Shown here in pieces: positions 34,083-43,150 of a stretch of DNA of 64,000 nucleotides. The notes beneath the pieces are model-generated. The model was not told the DNA's origin. It saw only the letters and a program-made list of their open reading frames with translations, and ran no database searches. Where the stretch lies: contig JAFEDS010000029.1 of the NCBI GenBank assembly GCA_018241505.1, positions 1-64,000 of the forward strand. Direction: 5' to 3'. Source of the stretch: Pseudomonadota bacterium (GTDB lineage: Bacteria; Pseudomonadota; Gammaproteobacteria; Steroidobacterales; Steroidobacteraceae). A program made the position numbers and the translations under genes. How positions within the stretch are numbered: position 1 is the stretch's first letter; every line of letters begins with the position of its first letter.

Positions 34083-35275
34083 GCCTCGCGAGCCCGCTTG
34101 CCGGTATCCGCGTTCTCACCTTCGAGGGATTCGGAGCAGGCCCCTACGCCACCATGCACCTGGCTGACCTGGGCGCCGACGTCATCAAAATTGAAAATCG
34201 CGCCCAGGGCGGCGATGCGAGCCGTGGCATGGGCCCGTATTTTCTCGGTGAGCACGACAGTCACTACTTCCAGACGTTCAATCTGAACAAGAAGAGCTGC
34301 ACGCTCGACCTGAAGCATCCGCTGGGTTTGCAGGCCTTTCGGCGTCTGGCTGCGACCGCCGACGCCGTCCTGAACAACCTGCGCGGCGACCAACCGGAGA
34401 AGCTGGGTCTGACCTATGCCGCGCTGCAATCCGTCAATCCGCGGATCGTCTGCGCGCATCTGTCTGCCTATGGTCGGGATAACGAACGCAAGGCCTGGCC
34501 CGGATATGACTACCTGATGCAGGCTGAGGCAGGGTTCTTTCACCTGACGGGTGAGCCTGACACGCCGCCAACGCGAGTCGGCCTGTCCATGATCGATTTC
34601 ATGACCGGTGTAACGACGAGCCTGGCGCTAACCTCTGCGCTGCTCAGCGTGCAACGCACCGGTGTCGGCGGCGACATTGATGTCAGTCTGTTCGACGTGG
34701 CCTTGCATCAACTCTCGTACCCGGGGTCGTGGTACTTGAACGAGCGCCAACTCACCACCCGGCAGCCCCGCAGCGCGCACCCGTCGGCCGTGCCAGTCCA
34801 ACTGTACAAGACCCAGGACGGCTGGATTTTCATCATGTGCATGACGGAGAAGTTCTGGCAGGAGTTGCTGAAGGTACTGGAAGATCCCGGCCTGGAGTCC
34901 GATCCGCGTTTCACCACACAGGCACTTCGCCGCCGCCATCGCGAGGCACTCACACCTCTGCTCGATGCGGCGCTGTCGCGCGACACGACTTCCAACTGGA
35001 TCAGGCGGCTGGGAGGACGGCTCCCGGCGGCTCCCGTGCACGATATGGCCGGCGCGCTCGAAAACCCCTTCCTGCAGCGCACGGGAATGATCCGCAACAC
35101 GCCTCATCCGCGGCGGCGTGATTTCCGCACCTTGGCCAACCCGATCAAACTCGACGGCCGGCGGCTGCCGTCCAAAGCCTGTTCCGCGCTGGGCGCCGAT
35201 ACAGACGAGATCCTGCGCGAGGTCGGTCTGACCGACCAGGAGTTGCATGAGCTCCACGTTGCCGGGGTCGCATGA
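34079..35275 (+). CDS. CoA-transferase, family III (CaiB/BaiF type) B
   Basis: This 398-aa protein has family III features at the N-terminus: LAGIRVLTFEGFGAGPYATMHLADLGADVIKIENR, the Asp-containing GLSMIDFMTGVTTSLAL (~residue 165-185), and the C-terminal NPIKLDGRRLPSKACSALGADTDEIL. The ATG overlaps the preceding TGA (ATGA) and its own stop overlaps the next gene the same way. Two adjacent different transferases suggest either two substrates (CoA donor recycling) or a heteromeric enzyme; both are inference. Confidence 0.93.
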   Translation: MSLASPLAGIRVLTFEGFGAGPYATMHLADLGADVIKIENRAQGGDASRGMGPYFLGEHDSHYFQTFNLNKKSCTLDLKHPLGLQAFRRLAATADAVLNNLRGDQPEKLGLTYAALQSVNPRIVCAHLSAYGRDNERKAWPGYDYLMQAEAGFFHLTGEPDTPPTRVGLSMIDFMTGVTTSLALTSALLSVQRTGVGGDIDVSLFDVALHQLSYPGSWYLNERQLTTRQPRSAHPSAVPVQLYKTQDGWIFIMCMTEKFWQELLKVLEDPGLESDPRFTTQALRRRHREALTPLLDAALSRDTTSNWIRRLGGRLPAAPVHDMAGALENPFLQRTGMIRNTPHPRRRDFRTLANPIKLDGRRLPSKACSALGADTDEILREVGLTDQELHELHVAGVA

Positions 35276-36399
35276 AGCTCGAAGGTTACCGCGTCGTCGA
35301 CCTGTCGCAGTTCCTTCCGGGGCCGCACTTGTCGATGATCATGGCGGACCACGGTGCCGAGGTAATCAAGATCGAGCCTCCCGGCGGTGGCGACCCTGGG
35401 CGCCACGTGGGCCTGAGCCAGGGCGAGCACACTGTATTTTTCAGCAACGCGAACCGGGGCAAGCGCAGTGTCTGCCTGGACCTGAAGGACGCCCAGGATC
35501 GTGAAAAACTGGCGCGCCTGTTGGACACCGCCGACGTTGTAATCGAAGGTTTTCGACCGGGCGTCGCTGATCGGCTGGGCTTTGGCGCGGCGCGGGTGAC
35601 CGCGCGCAATCCGCGCATTGTGTATTGCTCGATCAGTGCTTTCGGCCAGACCGGCCCATACAGGGATATTCCTGCGCACGACCTTGCAGTCGAAGCCGTC
35701 GCCGGGTCGTTGAGTGTGAATGTTGGCACCGACGATGCGCCCGCGATGCCGGCCGTACCGAACGCGGATATGGCTGCGAGCCTGATGGCGCTGTCCGGAA
35801 TCCTGATGGCACTGCTGCGCCGGGAGAAAACAGGCCGCGGCGACCGCATTGACCTCTCAATGCATGACGCATTGGTGGGTTGGATGCCCAACATCCTCGG
35901 CACCGTGTTTTCGGAACAAAGAGCACCCGTACCCAAACACGAACGTCAATGGGGCGGCGCGGCGTTCTACAACATCTATGCCACCAGCGACGCTCGCCAC
36001 ATTGTCCTCGGGGCCCAGGAGATCAAGTTTGTCCGGGCCCTGCTGCAAGAGCTGCGACGCACCGACCTGATCGAGCTCGCTGAACGCGGCCCGGGTGCGC
36101 ATCAACAGCCACTCATCGACTTTCTGCGAGCCTGGTTCGCGCAGCAGACCCAGGCTCACTGGATCGACTGGTTCGCCTCACGCGCCCTGCCCTTCGCGCC
36201 CGTGCAGGATCTGAAGGAGGCCATGGACGACCAACATCTCGCGGCGCGTGGCATGATCCTCCGGGACGGGCAAGGCCGGCGCCACCTGGGCGTACCCATC
36301 CGGTTCCTCGACGAGCCCGCCAAACCTGACCTGACTGTTCCAGCCTACGGCGAACATACCGCCGCCGTTCTCGGAGACCTCGACAAATGCCCCTCTTGA
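35272..36399 (+). CDS. CoA-transferase, family III (CaiB/BaiF type) C
   Basis: This 375-aa protein has the N-terminal YRVVDLSQFLPGPHLSMIMADHGAEVIKIEPP and the substrate-Asp segment PNADMAASLMALSGILMALL, with RPGVADRLGFG. The usual family III length and fold elements are present. It is coupled by a 4-bp overlap to transferase B and overlaps the alpha/beta-hydrolase-like gene by 13 bp. The catalytic aspartate is present (NAD-M). It is one of five genes on one apparent polycistronic unit (32489-37190). Confidence 0.93.
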   Translation: MKLEGYRVVDLSQFLPGPHLSMIMADHGAEVIKIEPPGGGDPGRHVGLSQGEHTVFFSNANRGKRSVCLDLKDAQDREKLARLLDTADVVIEGFRPGVADRLGFGAARVTARNPRIVYCSISAFGQTGPYRDIPAHDLAVEAVAGSLSVNVGTDDAPAMPAVPNADMAASLMALSGILMALLRREKTGRGDRIDLSMHDALVGWMPNILGTVFSEQRAPVPKHERQWGGAAFYNIYATSDARHIVLGAQEIKFVRALLQELRRTDLIELAERGPGAHQQPLIDFLRAWFAQQTQAHWIDWFASRALPFAPVQDLKEAMDDQHLAARGMILRDGQGRRHLGVPIRFLDEPAKPDLTVPAYGEHTAAVLGDLDKCPS

Positions 36400-37190
36400 G
36401 ACTCAACAACCACGACCTGTATTTCGAAGTGCTCGGTCAGGGCGATCCGGTGCTATGCATGGGCGGATGGGGTACTTACTGTCACGGCAGCCATGGCAAC
36501 CTGGCGCGCGGGCTCACGGATCAATACCAGGTCATTATTTTCGACTACCGGGGTATCGGGGACTCGACTGACGATTTATCCGTCCCGGCGACCATCGGCA
36601 TGCACGCGCAGGATGCCATCGCACTACTGGACCACCTGAAATTGAAGAACGTGCACCTGATGGGGCTGGTCGGCATCGGCGCGTGCATCTGCCAGGAGAT
36701 CGCAATCCAGCGGCCCGATCTCGCGCGCAGCATGTTGAACATGGGCGCCTGGTGTGAAACCGACGATTTTCTGCGCGACCAGTTGGAGATGTTCCGATGG
36801 ATTCACCGCGACGCCGGCTTCCTGGCGTTCCAGCTCGCGGTCACCCTGCTGTCCTTCACTCCCGAGTTCTACAACGAGAACAAGCCCAAGCTGCTGGGAC
36901 CGACCGGCGGTTGGAAAGAGCTGAACGGCCGCTACCCGACCCACTCCCGCCTGATCGATGCCTGTGTCAGCTTCAACTCGAAGAGCCGGCTGCCGGCCAT
37001 TCTCTGTCCGAGCCTCATCATCCATGCAGGACTCGACCAGGTCACCAGTCCCCGCACCACCCGCGTCATTGAGGAACACATTCCCGGTGCCGAAGGGTTG
37101 CTATGGCACGATGTGGCACATGTCGTGGCGGGAAAGGAGCAGAAAATCCGCTTCTGCAACACTCTGTTCGCCTGGCTCCGGCGCAACTGA
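36387..37190 (+). CDS. Alpha/beta-hydrolase-fold protein lacking the serine nucleophile
   Basis: This 267-aa protein has an intact alpha/beta fold: VLCMGGWGTYCHG (oxyanion strand, ~23-34), VIIFDYRGIGDS (49-60), the acid region HAGLDQVTSP and the His in WHDVAHVV. At the nucleophile elbow, however, residues 93-98 read G-L-V-G-I-G where the family has G-x-S-x-G-G, so Ser is replaced by Val95. The enzyme is therefore unlikely to hydrolyse esters by the classic mechanism. It resembles 3-oxoadipate enol-lactonase/menaquinone-biosynthesis-like members. It closes the MaoC-ACAD-transferase unit and may bind rather than cleave, or act by a different mechanism. Confidence 0.88.
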   Translation: MPLLRLNNHDLYFEVLGQGDPVLCMGGWGTYCHGSHGNLARGLTDQYQVIIFDYRGIGDSTDDLSVPATIGMHAQDAIALLDHLKLKNVHLMGLVGIGACICQEIAIQRPDLARSMLNMGAWCETDDFLRDQLEMFRWIHRDAGFLAFQLAVTLLSFTPEFYNENKPKLLGPTGGWKELNGRYPTHSRLIDACVSFNSKSRLPAILCPSLIIHAGLDQVTSPRTTRVIEEHIPGAEGLLWHDVAHVVAGKEQKIRFCNTLFAWLRRN

Positions 37191-37212
37191 TCTCGCACAC
37201 GGCCGCGGCGGG

Positions 37213-38259
37213 TCACGCGCGCTTCGCTCTCCGGCTCCTGTTCGGGGCAGGCCCCGTGGACTGTCGAAACAGCAACGAAGACGCCAGGACGTGCTTGGAG
37301 TGGTCGGCCGGCTCGCCCCCCAACGCACTCAACAGCAACGCGGCCGCCTCGGCGGCCATGGCCTGAATGGGCTGGCGGATGGTGGTCAACGCCGGCCAGA
37401 CCTGGCTGGCGAGCGGTGCGTCGTCGAATCCGACTATGGAGATATCCTCGGGCACACTTAGCCCCATGCTGTGGGCCACCGTGAGCGCACCCGCAGCCAT
37501 CTCATCGTTACTGGCGAAGATCACGGTCGGACGCTTGGCCGGTGGCACATTCAACAGCTTGCGGGCCGATTGAACTCCGGACTCGTGCGAGTTGTAGCCC
37601 TGCGCGACCAGCGCCTTGTCCAACTTCAATCCACACGTCTCGAGCCCGTCGAGGTAGCCCTTGTAACGATCGGCGAGCGCGGCGTGATCCGGATTGCCGA
37701 TGATGAATCCAATCCGCTGGTGCCCCAGAGCCGCCAGTTGCGCAGTCATTTTCGCGCAGCTTTCGCGATCGTCCGTGCAGACGCTGCGATAGTTGTCGGG
37801 ATGTTTTCCCGGCGCAATCTTCACGAACGGGATATTGAGGCTCTCGACCGCCTCGGTCACGGCACTCAGGTCGGACAGCGGTGGAGTCAGAATGACCCCG
37901 TCGGCACGTGATTGCCGCACGCTCCGTGAGACATCATCGGACAACGTGTCCGCGTTGTAGTCGCACGGCTGCATGACAATCTGATACTTCGCCGCGCGAC
38001 TTCTTTCCATGACACCGGCGAGCACGCTCGTCGCGTAGTAGCCGCAGGAAATGTCGTACAACAGGGCAAGCAGGTAGGAGCGGTTCCCCCCCAAACCGCG
38101 CGCGGACGGATTGGGGTGGTAATCGAGCTTCTGGATGGAGCGCATGACGCGCTCGCGAACTGCCGCCTTGACCGTCTTTACGTTGTTGATGACACGCGAG
38201 ACGGTTTTGATTGAAACGCCCGCGTGTTTTGCGACATCGATAATCGTTGCATTCGCCAT
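37213..38259 (-). CDS. LacI family regulator
   Basis: This 348-aa protein is taken from ATG 38259 ([26 protein letters not shown]), which gives the canonical LacI helix-turn-helix and hinge; a longer frame would overlap the GH3 gene. Its periplasmic-binding-protein-like ligand domain spans ~60-340, with the [33 protein letters not shown] block typical of sugar-binding repressors. It follows the GH3 gene on the same strand by 23 bp, giving the order TBDR-GH3-LacI. It probably represses that unit from palindromes at 43044-43057. Confidence 0.93.
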   Translation of the reverse strand: MANATIIDVAKHAGVSIKTVSRVINNVKTVKAAVRERVMRSIQKLDYHPNPSARGLGGNRSYLLALLYDISCGYYATSVLAGVMERSRAAKYQIVMQPCDYNADTLSDDVSRSVRQSRADGVILTPPLSDLSAVTEAVESLNIPFVKIAPGKHPDNYRSVCTDDRESCAKMTAQLAALGHQRIGFIIGNPDHAALADRYKGYLDGLETCGLKLDKALVAQGYNSHESGVQSARKLLNVPPAKRPTVIFASNDEMAAGALTVAHSMGLSVPEDISIVGFDDAPLASQVWPALTTIRQPIQAMAAEAAALLLSALGGEPADHSKHVLASSLLFRQSTGPAPNRSRRAKRA

Positions 38260-38282
38260 GAGTCCCGCGACGATGGCGCGTC

Positions 38283-40274
38283 TCAATGCTGATTGCAACC
38301 CCCGAGGCCGTAACCGTACGGGAATAACGGTACGTCCCCAGCGCCGCCGCGCGGCCAGGCGTATGAGAGTTTCCCGGAGAACGGGAAGTTCACAGCGCCC
38401 GTGCTCTTGCGGAACAGAACATCCGCAATGCCGCCACCTTCAGTCCCCGGTAACCACGCAACCGCAAACGCGTTCGACGCTTCGATTTCCGGCGTCACGC
38501 CGCGAACCCGTCCCGTCAGGAAAACGGTCACCACGGGAATTCCCTTGTCGTGCAGGCGCTTCAGCAGGGCCAGGTCCGCCACAGGCGCCGTGGGCGGTGC
38601 CAGGGGGGAAGTCTCGTAATTCGGCTCGGCGAACTGCGGACTCACTTCCGGCGCCGGCCGGTTGATGTCGGCAGCCGGCGCGTCCCCATCCGGTCCCCGG
38701 TATTGCAGGGATTTGAGATCCCCGTGCCACTCGGCATACGGGTTCTCGCCAAACACCACCACGGCCGCATCCGGCTTCACCTGGAAGCTGCCGTCGGGGC
38801 TGAGCGTGGCCTTGCCACCGGCCGCCGTCACCGCCGTCTTGATGCCCTCGTAGATGGAGGTCGCACCCGGATAGTCTGCATTGGTATTGCCAGTTCCCTG
38901 CCAACTGATGCTCCAACCGCCACTTTGCTTGCCAATATCGTTTGCCCCATCTCCGGCGACGAGCACGTTCGCTTTCGCGGACAGCGGCAACAGACACTTG
39001 TCATTCTTCAGAAGCACGACGGACTTGCGAACGGCTTCGCGAGCCACCGCGCGATGCTGCGGAGCACCGAGCTCAGCGACCTTGTTGGCCAGGGGACGCG
39101 ATGAGGGTCGGCCCTTCTCAAACAGTCCCGCGCGCAACTTCACACGCAAAATCCGCGTGACCGCATCGTCGATGCGCGCCATCGGTATGTCACCCGCCTG
39201 CACCTGCTCAATCGTATTCTGCAGGAAGGGTTTCCATTGATCAGGCACCATGATCATGTCGAGACCGGCATTGATGGCCTGGGCACAACGATCCTTGGAA
39301 CAACCCTGGACCTCGTCCACGCCATCCCAGTCACTCACCACAATGCCGTCGAACCCCATGCGGTTCTTGAGCACTTCGGTCAGCAGGTGGCGTTGGCCAT
39401 GCATCTTGACTCCCTGCCAACTGTTATAGGAAGCCATGACCGTCTGAACGCCGGCCTCGATGGCCGTCACATATCCCTGCCCGTGAATTGCGAACAGCTC
39501 CTGCTCGGAAGCCTCGTTGTTGCCGCGGTCGATTCCCTGGCTGGTGCCGCCATCACCAATGTAGTGTTTGGCAGTCGCGATGATATGGTTGCCGTCCAGA
39601 AACATCGGTGAACCACCGATGCCCTGCAGCCCCTGCACCATCTTTCCCGCATACGCCTTCACAATGTCAGGACGCTCGGAATAGCTCTCGTAGGAACGCC
39701 CCCAACGCGGGTCCTGAACAACGGCGACAGTAGGAGCAAACGTCCAATCGATGCCCGTCGCCGCAACCTCCCGCGCCGTGGCCTCTCCCACCCGCCGTAT
39801 CAACTCAGGGTCATGTGCCGCGCCCAACCCTACATTGTGCGGAAACAAAGTTGCGCCGATGACATTGTTGTGGCCGTGAACGGCATCGGTGCCCCACATG
39901 ATCGGTATGGCAGGAGCACCGCCGGCTGTATCCATGGAGGCATCGTAGAAACGATCCGCAAGCGCCACCCAGTCGGATACCTTCGAATGCTTTTCATTGG
40001 CCGGAAAAGCGCCGCCGCCATTCAGGATCGAGCCCAGGCGATATTGGCGCACATCCTCGGGGGTCACCGAGCGGATATCCGCCTGGATCATCTGCCCCAC
40101 CTTCTGCTGCAGGGTCATTTTGTGCAGCAGCTCGGCAATCCGCGCCTCGAGGCGCGGATCTTTCTTGACCGAGCTGGCGACAGCCGGCCAGACATCTGAC
40201 TTCGGCTCCGCGGCCTGCACGGTGACGAGAGTCACCGCACACACCGCACCAACCAACCAACGGGACGCTCTCAT
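38283..40274 (-). CDS. Glycoside hydrolase family 3 beta-glucosidase/glucan glucohydrolase
   Basis: This 663-aa protein has a signal peptide (ending VQA-A, ~residue 21). The GH3 N-terminal barrel has KH at 236-237 and the catalytic nucleophile Asp315 in GIVVSDWDG; the C-terminal sandwich follows with VLLKNDKCLLPLS and the FGENPYAEWHGD segment. It looks most like exo-1,3/1,4-beta-glucan glucohydrolases and BglX-type periplasmic enzymes. It lies 3 bp after the TBDR stop, so the two are one transcript: the receptor would import oligosaccharides and this periplasmic enzyme cleave them. The C-terminus is shorter than in some homologues and has no extra binding domain. Confidence 0.94.
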   Translation of the reverse strand: MRASRWLVGAVCAVTLVTVQAAEPKSDVWPAVASSVKKDPRLEARIAELLHKMTLQQKVGQMIQADIRSVTPEDVRQYRLGSILNGGGAFPANEKHSKVSDWVALADRFYDASMDTAGGAPAIPIMWGTDAVHGHNNVIGATLFPHNVGLGAAHDPELIRRVGEATAREVAATGIDWTFAPTVAVVQDPRWGRSYESYSERPDIVKAYAGKMVQGLQGIGGSPMFLDGNHIIATAKHYIGDGGTSQGIDRGNNEASEQELFAIHGQGYVTAIEAGVQTVMASYNSWQGVKMHGQRHLLTEVLKNRMGFDGIVVSDWDGVDEVQGCSKDRCAQAINAGLDMIMVPDQWKPFLQNTIEQVQAGDIPMARIDDAVTRILRVKLRAGLFEKGRPSSRPLANKVAELGAPQHRAVAREAVRKSVVLLKNDKCLLPLSAKANVLVAGDGANDIGKQSGGWSISWQGTGNTNADYPGATSIYEGIKTAVTAAGGKATLSPDGSFQVKPDAAVVVFGENPYAEWHGDLKSLQYRGPDGDAPAADINRPAPEVSPQFAEPNYETSPLAPPTAPVADLALLKRLHDKGIPVVTVFLTGRVRGVTPEIEASNAFAVAWLPGTEGGGIADVLFRKSTGAVNFPFSGKLSYAWPRGGAGDVPLFPYGYGLGGCNQH

Positions 40275-40277
40275 TGC

Positions 40278-42989
40278 TTAGAAGCTCACCTGCAGCCGCA
40301 CGCCATACGTGCGGGGTGGATTGAAAATGAACTCCTGCGTGCCCGGATCGATGCTCGCCTGCGTTGCGTGTGCTTCGTCGGTCACGTTGTTCACGTAGAG
40401 CTCAACACGGGCATTGCTGGCTTCATGCGTGTATCCCAGGCCCAGGTCCATGTGGAAGTACGCATTGACCTTATCATACAACCGCAGTTCCTCCGGGCCG
40501 AAGGCCGTTGCAATCCCTGTGGCATTGACTGCCGTCACGTCACGGGATCCATCCTGCCCTGGGCCGCCGTTGAAGGCGGTCAGGAATTGACGGGTCTTGT
40601 AAGTGCCGGAAATCACCCAGTCGGCCATACCACCCGGCACCGCGAAGGCCTGGTTGAGCCGCATGTTGACAGTCAACGGCGGTGTACGGGGCAGCTCATT
40701 GCCGCTGAGGTCCACCAACGGCGAACCGCTGCTGCCGGCCGGGCCACCGCGGCGGCCATCCACCACCACCGACCCGTTCAGATAGCGGGTGTTCTGATAG
40801 AGGAGCGTCCCGGCCAGGGCTACTCCGTGCCCCAGGCTGTACGCGCTGTCCAACTGGAAACCGATATTGCGCGACTTGCCGACGTTCTGGTTCAAGGTGA
40901 CCGTCGGGCAAGGCGTGTTGGGATTGTTGTCCAGGCAGGCTGCCTGGCCGGCGGTGTCGTTGGCGAGGAACGCCACACCGACCTGGGAGCTGAACACCTG
41001 GTCGGTATAACGCACGTAGTAGATCGACCCGTTCAACACCAACGGATGATTGAGAACCTGGAACAGGTTCTTGCTGCCGACCTCAACCATCATGCTCTTC
41101 TCCGGGCCCACCGGTGGCGTGATCAGCTTCGTACCGGGGTGAGCGGGGTCCGCATCCACCGTGTCGTTGAAGCTCGGAGCCTTGTGACCCAGGGCCACCA
41201 GAGCGTACGCCATGTTCTGGTCGGTAAAGTCGTACTGTGTGCGAGCGCGCCAGTCGACGAATTTGTCGGAGTTCTGGCCGTGCTGCACAGTCGCCCCGCC
41301 ACCTGCACTCTTCAGGCCGGGATAGTTTGCGCAAGTGCCGCCAAATGCGCTCGCCTGCACGCAACCGCCCGCGAGGAAAGTCTGCAACGTGTCATTGACA
41401 CCGTAGGAAGCAATACCCGCGCGATAAAGCGCAACGACGTCCGCCAGCGTGTTCGGAACACCATCGCCGTCCGCATCTGGATTGCGCAACGCCCGCGAAA
41501 GCCCCGTGAAGCTGAACCCTGGAGTGCCGGTACGAACCGCGACACCGTTGGTGTTCAAGTTCGCGATGAAGTTGAAACCCTCGCGGTCCTTGCTCTCGTT
41601 CGAATAGCGCGCACCCGCGGTGACTTTCCACTTTGAGGTCAGCGCATAGGTCATATCGGCGTAACCCGACTTCGACTCGCCGTTCGTGCTGCCCTGGTTG
41701 AATTCCAGGTAGGGAATGCTGGTGTTGTAGTCCTGCGGAATGCCCAGAAATACGTCCTGGTGCTCCCGGAAGTAGTACAAACCGGCCGCCCAGGTGAGCT
41801 TGTCGGCGGAATCGGGTGACGTGAAACGCAACTCGTGAGTGTGCTCCTTCGAGGTGGTATCCCAGTCCAGGGCGCTGTAATTGCCGTACACGCGCTCCAT
41901 CAGATATTGCTGCCCTTCAGGCGTGCCCGGCTGGGCCAGCCCGCCACGCTCAATCGAGATCGTATCGTCCCCTGGGAATGAATAATCACGGCCCCCTGTC
42001 GGGTGATCCGAGATGTAGTGCAGGCTGCGATACGCGCCGATGTACTGGACGTTCAGGAAGTCGGTCTTGTAGGTGGTATTCAGCGACATGCCCCAGTGAC
42101 GGGTGTCCTGGGTTGGATTGAAGCCGACCTGGTTTACCTGGCGAGGATCGCTGACATCATTGAAGTTGATGCCGGCCATGGCGGCCTGGAAAAAATCCAC
42201 ACCACGGGAACCCGTGCCACGCGAGCGCAGGTAGTCGCCAGTGAACAATATCGACCACTGTTCCATTGGCTTCACCAGCAGATGTGCGCGACCACCGACG
42301 TCATCCTGCGATTCCCAGCCCGTCAGGCTACGTAGCAGGCCTTCGTTGCGCACGAACGGATCATGGTTCGACGAATAAACCGAGATGCGCGCCGCCGCGA
42401 AATCATTGACGATGGGCAGGTTGAGTGCACCGCGATATTCCTTCTCGTCGTAGTTGCCGTAGCCGACCTGAGCATAGCCATCGAACTTGTTGAGCTCCGG
42501 CTTCTTGGACACGATGTTGACCGTGCCGCCCAGCGCGTTGCGACCGCGGATGGTGCCTTGAGGCCCCACGTTCACCTCGACGCGGTCGATGTCAAAGAAC
42601 GCTACCTGCAGACCACGCGGACGCGGCACATAGACATCATCGAGATGGGGCGCGACGGCTGGATCGCCGAGCTCGGTATTGGCGTCGCTGCCGATACCGC
42701 GTACGTAGATGTTTGTATTGTCTTCGTAGTTGGAGATTTCCACGCCGGGCAACACCGACGGGATATCAACGAGATTGGTGGCGCCCAGCGAATCTAGCTC
42801 CGCCTGGGTTGCCGTGACGGCGGTCCCGGCGTAGCTCTGCAACGTCTGCGTTACGCGTTCAACCGATACAACCACTTCGGCGAGCTCCGCCGGCTCGTCC
42901 GGCTTGGCCGCCTCATTCGCAGCGCGCGCACCCATGGACAGCAGGCTCGTACCCACGAGCAATGCCACAGACCTGTATACAGTCGCCAT
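40278..42989 (-). CDS. TonB-dependent outer-membrane receptor (carbohydrate operon)
   Basis: This 903-aa protein has a signal peptide (~1-23, ending ARAA), a TonB-box-like LAEVVVSVERVTQTLQ (36-51), a plug domain (NIYVRGIGSDANTELGDPAVAPHLDDV, VEVNVGPQGTIRGRNALGGTVNIVSKKPELNKFD) and a C-terminal barrel ending RLQVSF. Position directly upstream of a GH3 enzyme and a LacI regulator suggests an oligosaccharide ligand. Two LacI-type operator candidates lie 55 and 144 bp upstream. A 10-bp palindrome CTGTATACAG falls at 42973-42982, inside its 5' coding region. Confidence 0.95.
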   Translation of the reverse strand: MATVYRSVALLVGTSLLSMGARAANEAAKPDEPAELAEVVVSVERVTQTLQSYAGTAVTATQAELDSLGATNLVDIPSVLPGVEISNYEDNTNIYVRGIGSDANTELGDPAVAPHLDDVYVPRPRGLQVAFFDIDRVEVNVGPQGTIRGRNALGGTVNIVSKKPELNKFDGYAQVGYGNYDEKEYRGALNLPIVNDFAAARISVYSSNHDPFVRNEGLLRSLTGWESQDDVGGRAHLLVKPMEQWSILFTGDYLRSRGTGSRGVDFFQAAMAGINFNDVSDPRQVNQVGFNPTQDTRHWGMSLNTTYKTDFLNVQYIGAYRSLHYISDHPTGGRDYSFPGDDTISIERGGLAQPGTPEGQQYLMERVYGNYSALDWDTTSKEHTHELRFTSPDSADKLTWAAGLYYFREHQDVFLGIPQDYNTSIPYLEFNQGSTNGESKSGYADMTYALTSKWKVTAGARYSNESKDREGFNFIANLNTNGVAVRTGTPGFSFTGLSRALRNPDADGDGVPNTLADVVALYRAGIASYGVNDTLQTFLAGGCVQASAFGGTCANYPGLKSAGGGATVQHGQNSDKFVDWRARTQYDFTDQNMAYALVALGHKAPSFNDTVDADPAHPGTKLITPPVGPEKSMMVEVGSKNLFQVLNHPLVLNGSIYYVRYTDQVFSSQVGVAFLANDTAGQAACLDNNPNTPCPTVTLNQNVGKSRNIGFQLDSAYSLGHGVALAGTLLYQNTRYLNGSVVVDGRRGGPAGSSGSPLVDLSGNELPRTPPLTVNMRLNQAFAVPGGMADWVISGTYKTRQFLTAFNGGPGQDGSRDVTAVNATGIATAFGPEELRLYDKVNAYFHMDLGLGYTHEASNARVELYVNNVTDEAHATQASIDPGTQEFIFNPPRTYGVRLQVSF

Positions 42990-43043
42990 CTTCCCCCTCC
43001 CGAAACAGTTGGTTGACTGTGGCGCGCAGAATTACACCCGCTA

Positions 43044-43146
43044 TGACAACGTTGTCAAACGAAACTCGACGTATACGACTGCCGTATCTCTCAACTACCT
43101 GATTTGACGCAGTATTTTTACGCGTCCCTAAAAGACAACGTTGGTA
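43044..43146. promoter_or_regulatory. LacI-type operators upstream of the carbohydrate TBDR
   Basis: TGACAACGTTGTCA at 43044-43057 is a perfect 14-bp palindrome with the central CpG typical of LacI-family operators. AGACAACGTTGGTA at 43133-43146 matches 11 of 14 bases of it. Their centres are 89 bp apart, both in the gap upstream of the TBDR start (42989). The nearest regulator of this family is the LacI protein at 37213-38259, at the end of the same operon. The second box sits just past the stop of the MFS gene. Confidence 0.75.
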
Positions 43147-43150
43147 CTTT

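Noticed and set aside
40368-41636. Antisense frame (422 codons) opposite the carbohydrate TBDR
   Set aside because: Shadow of the receptor.
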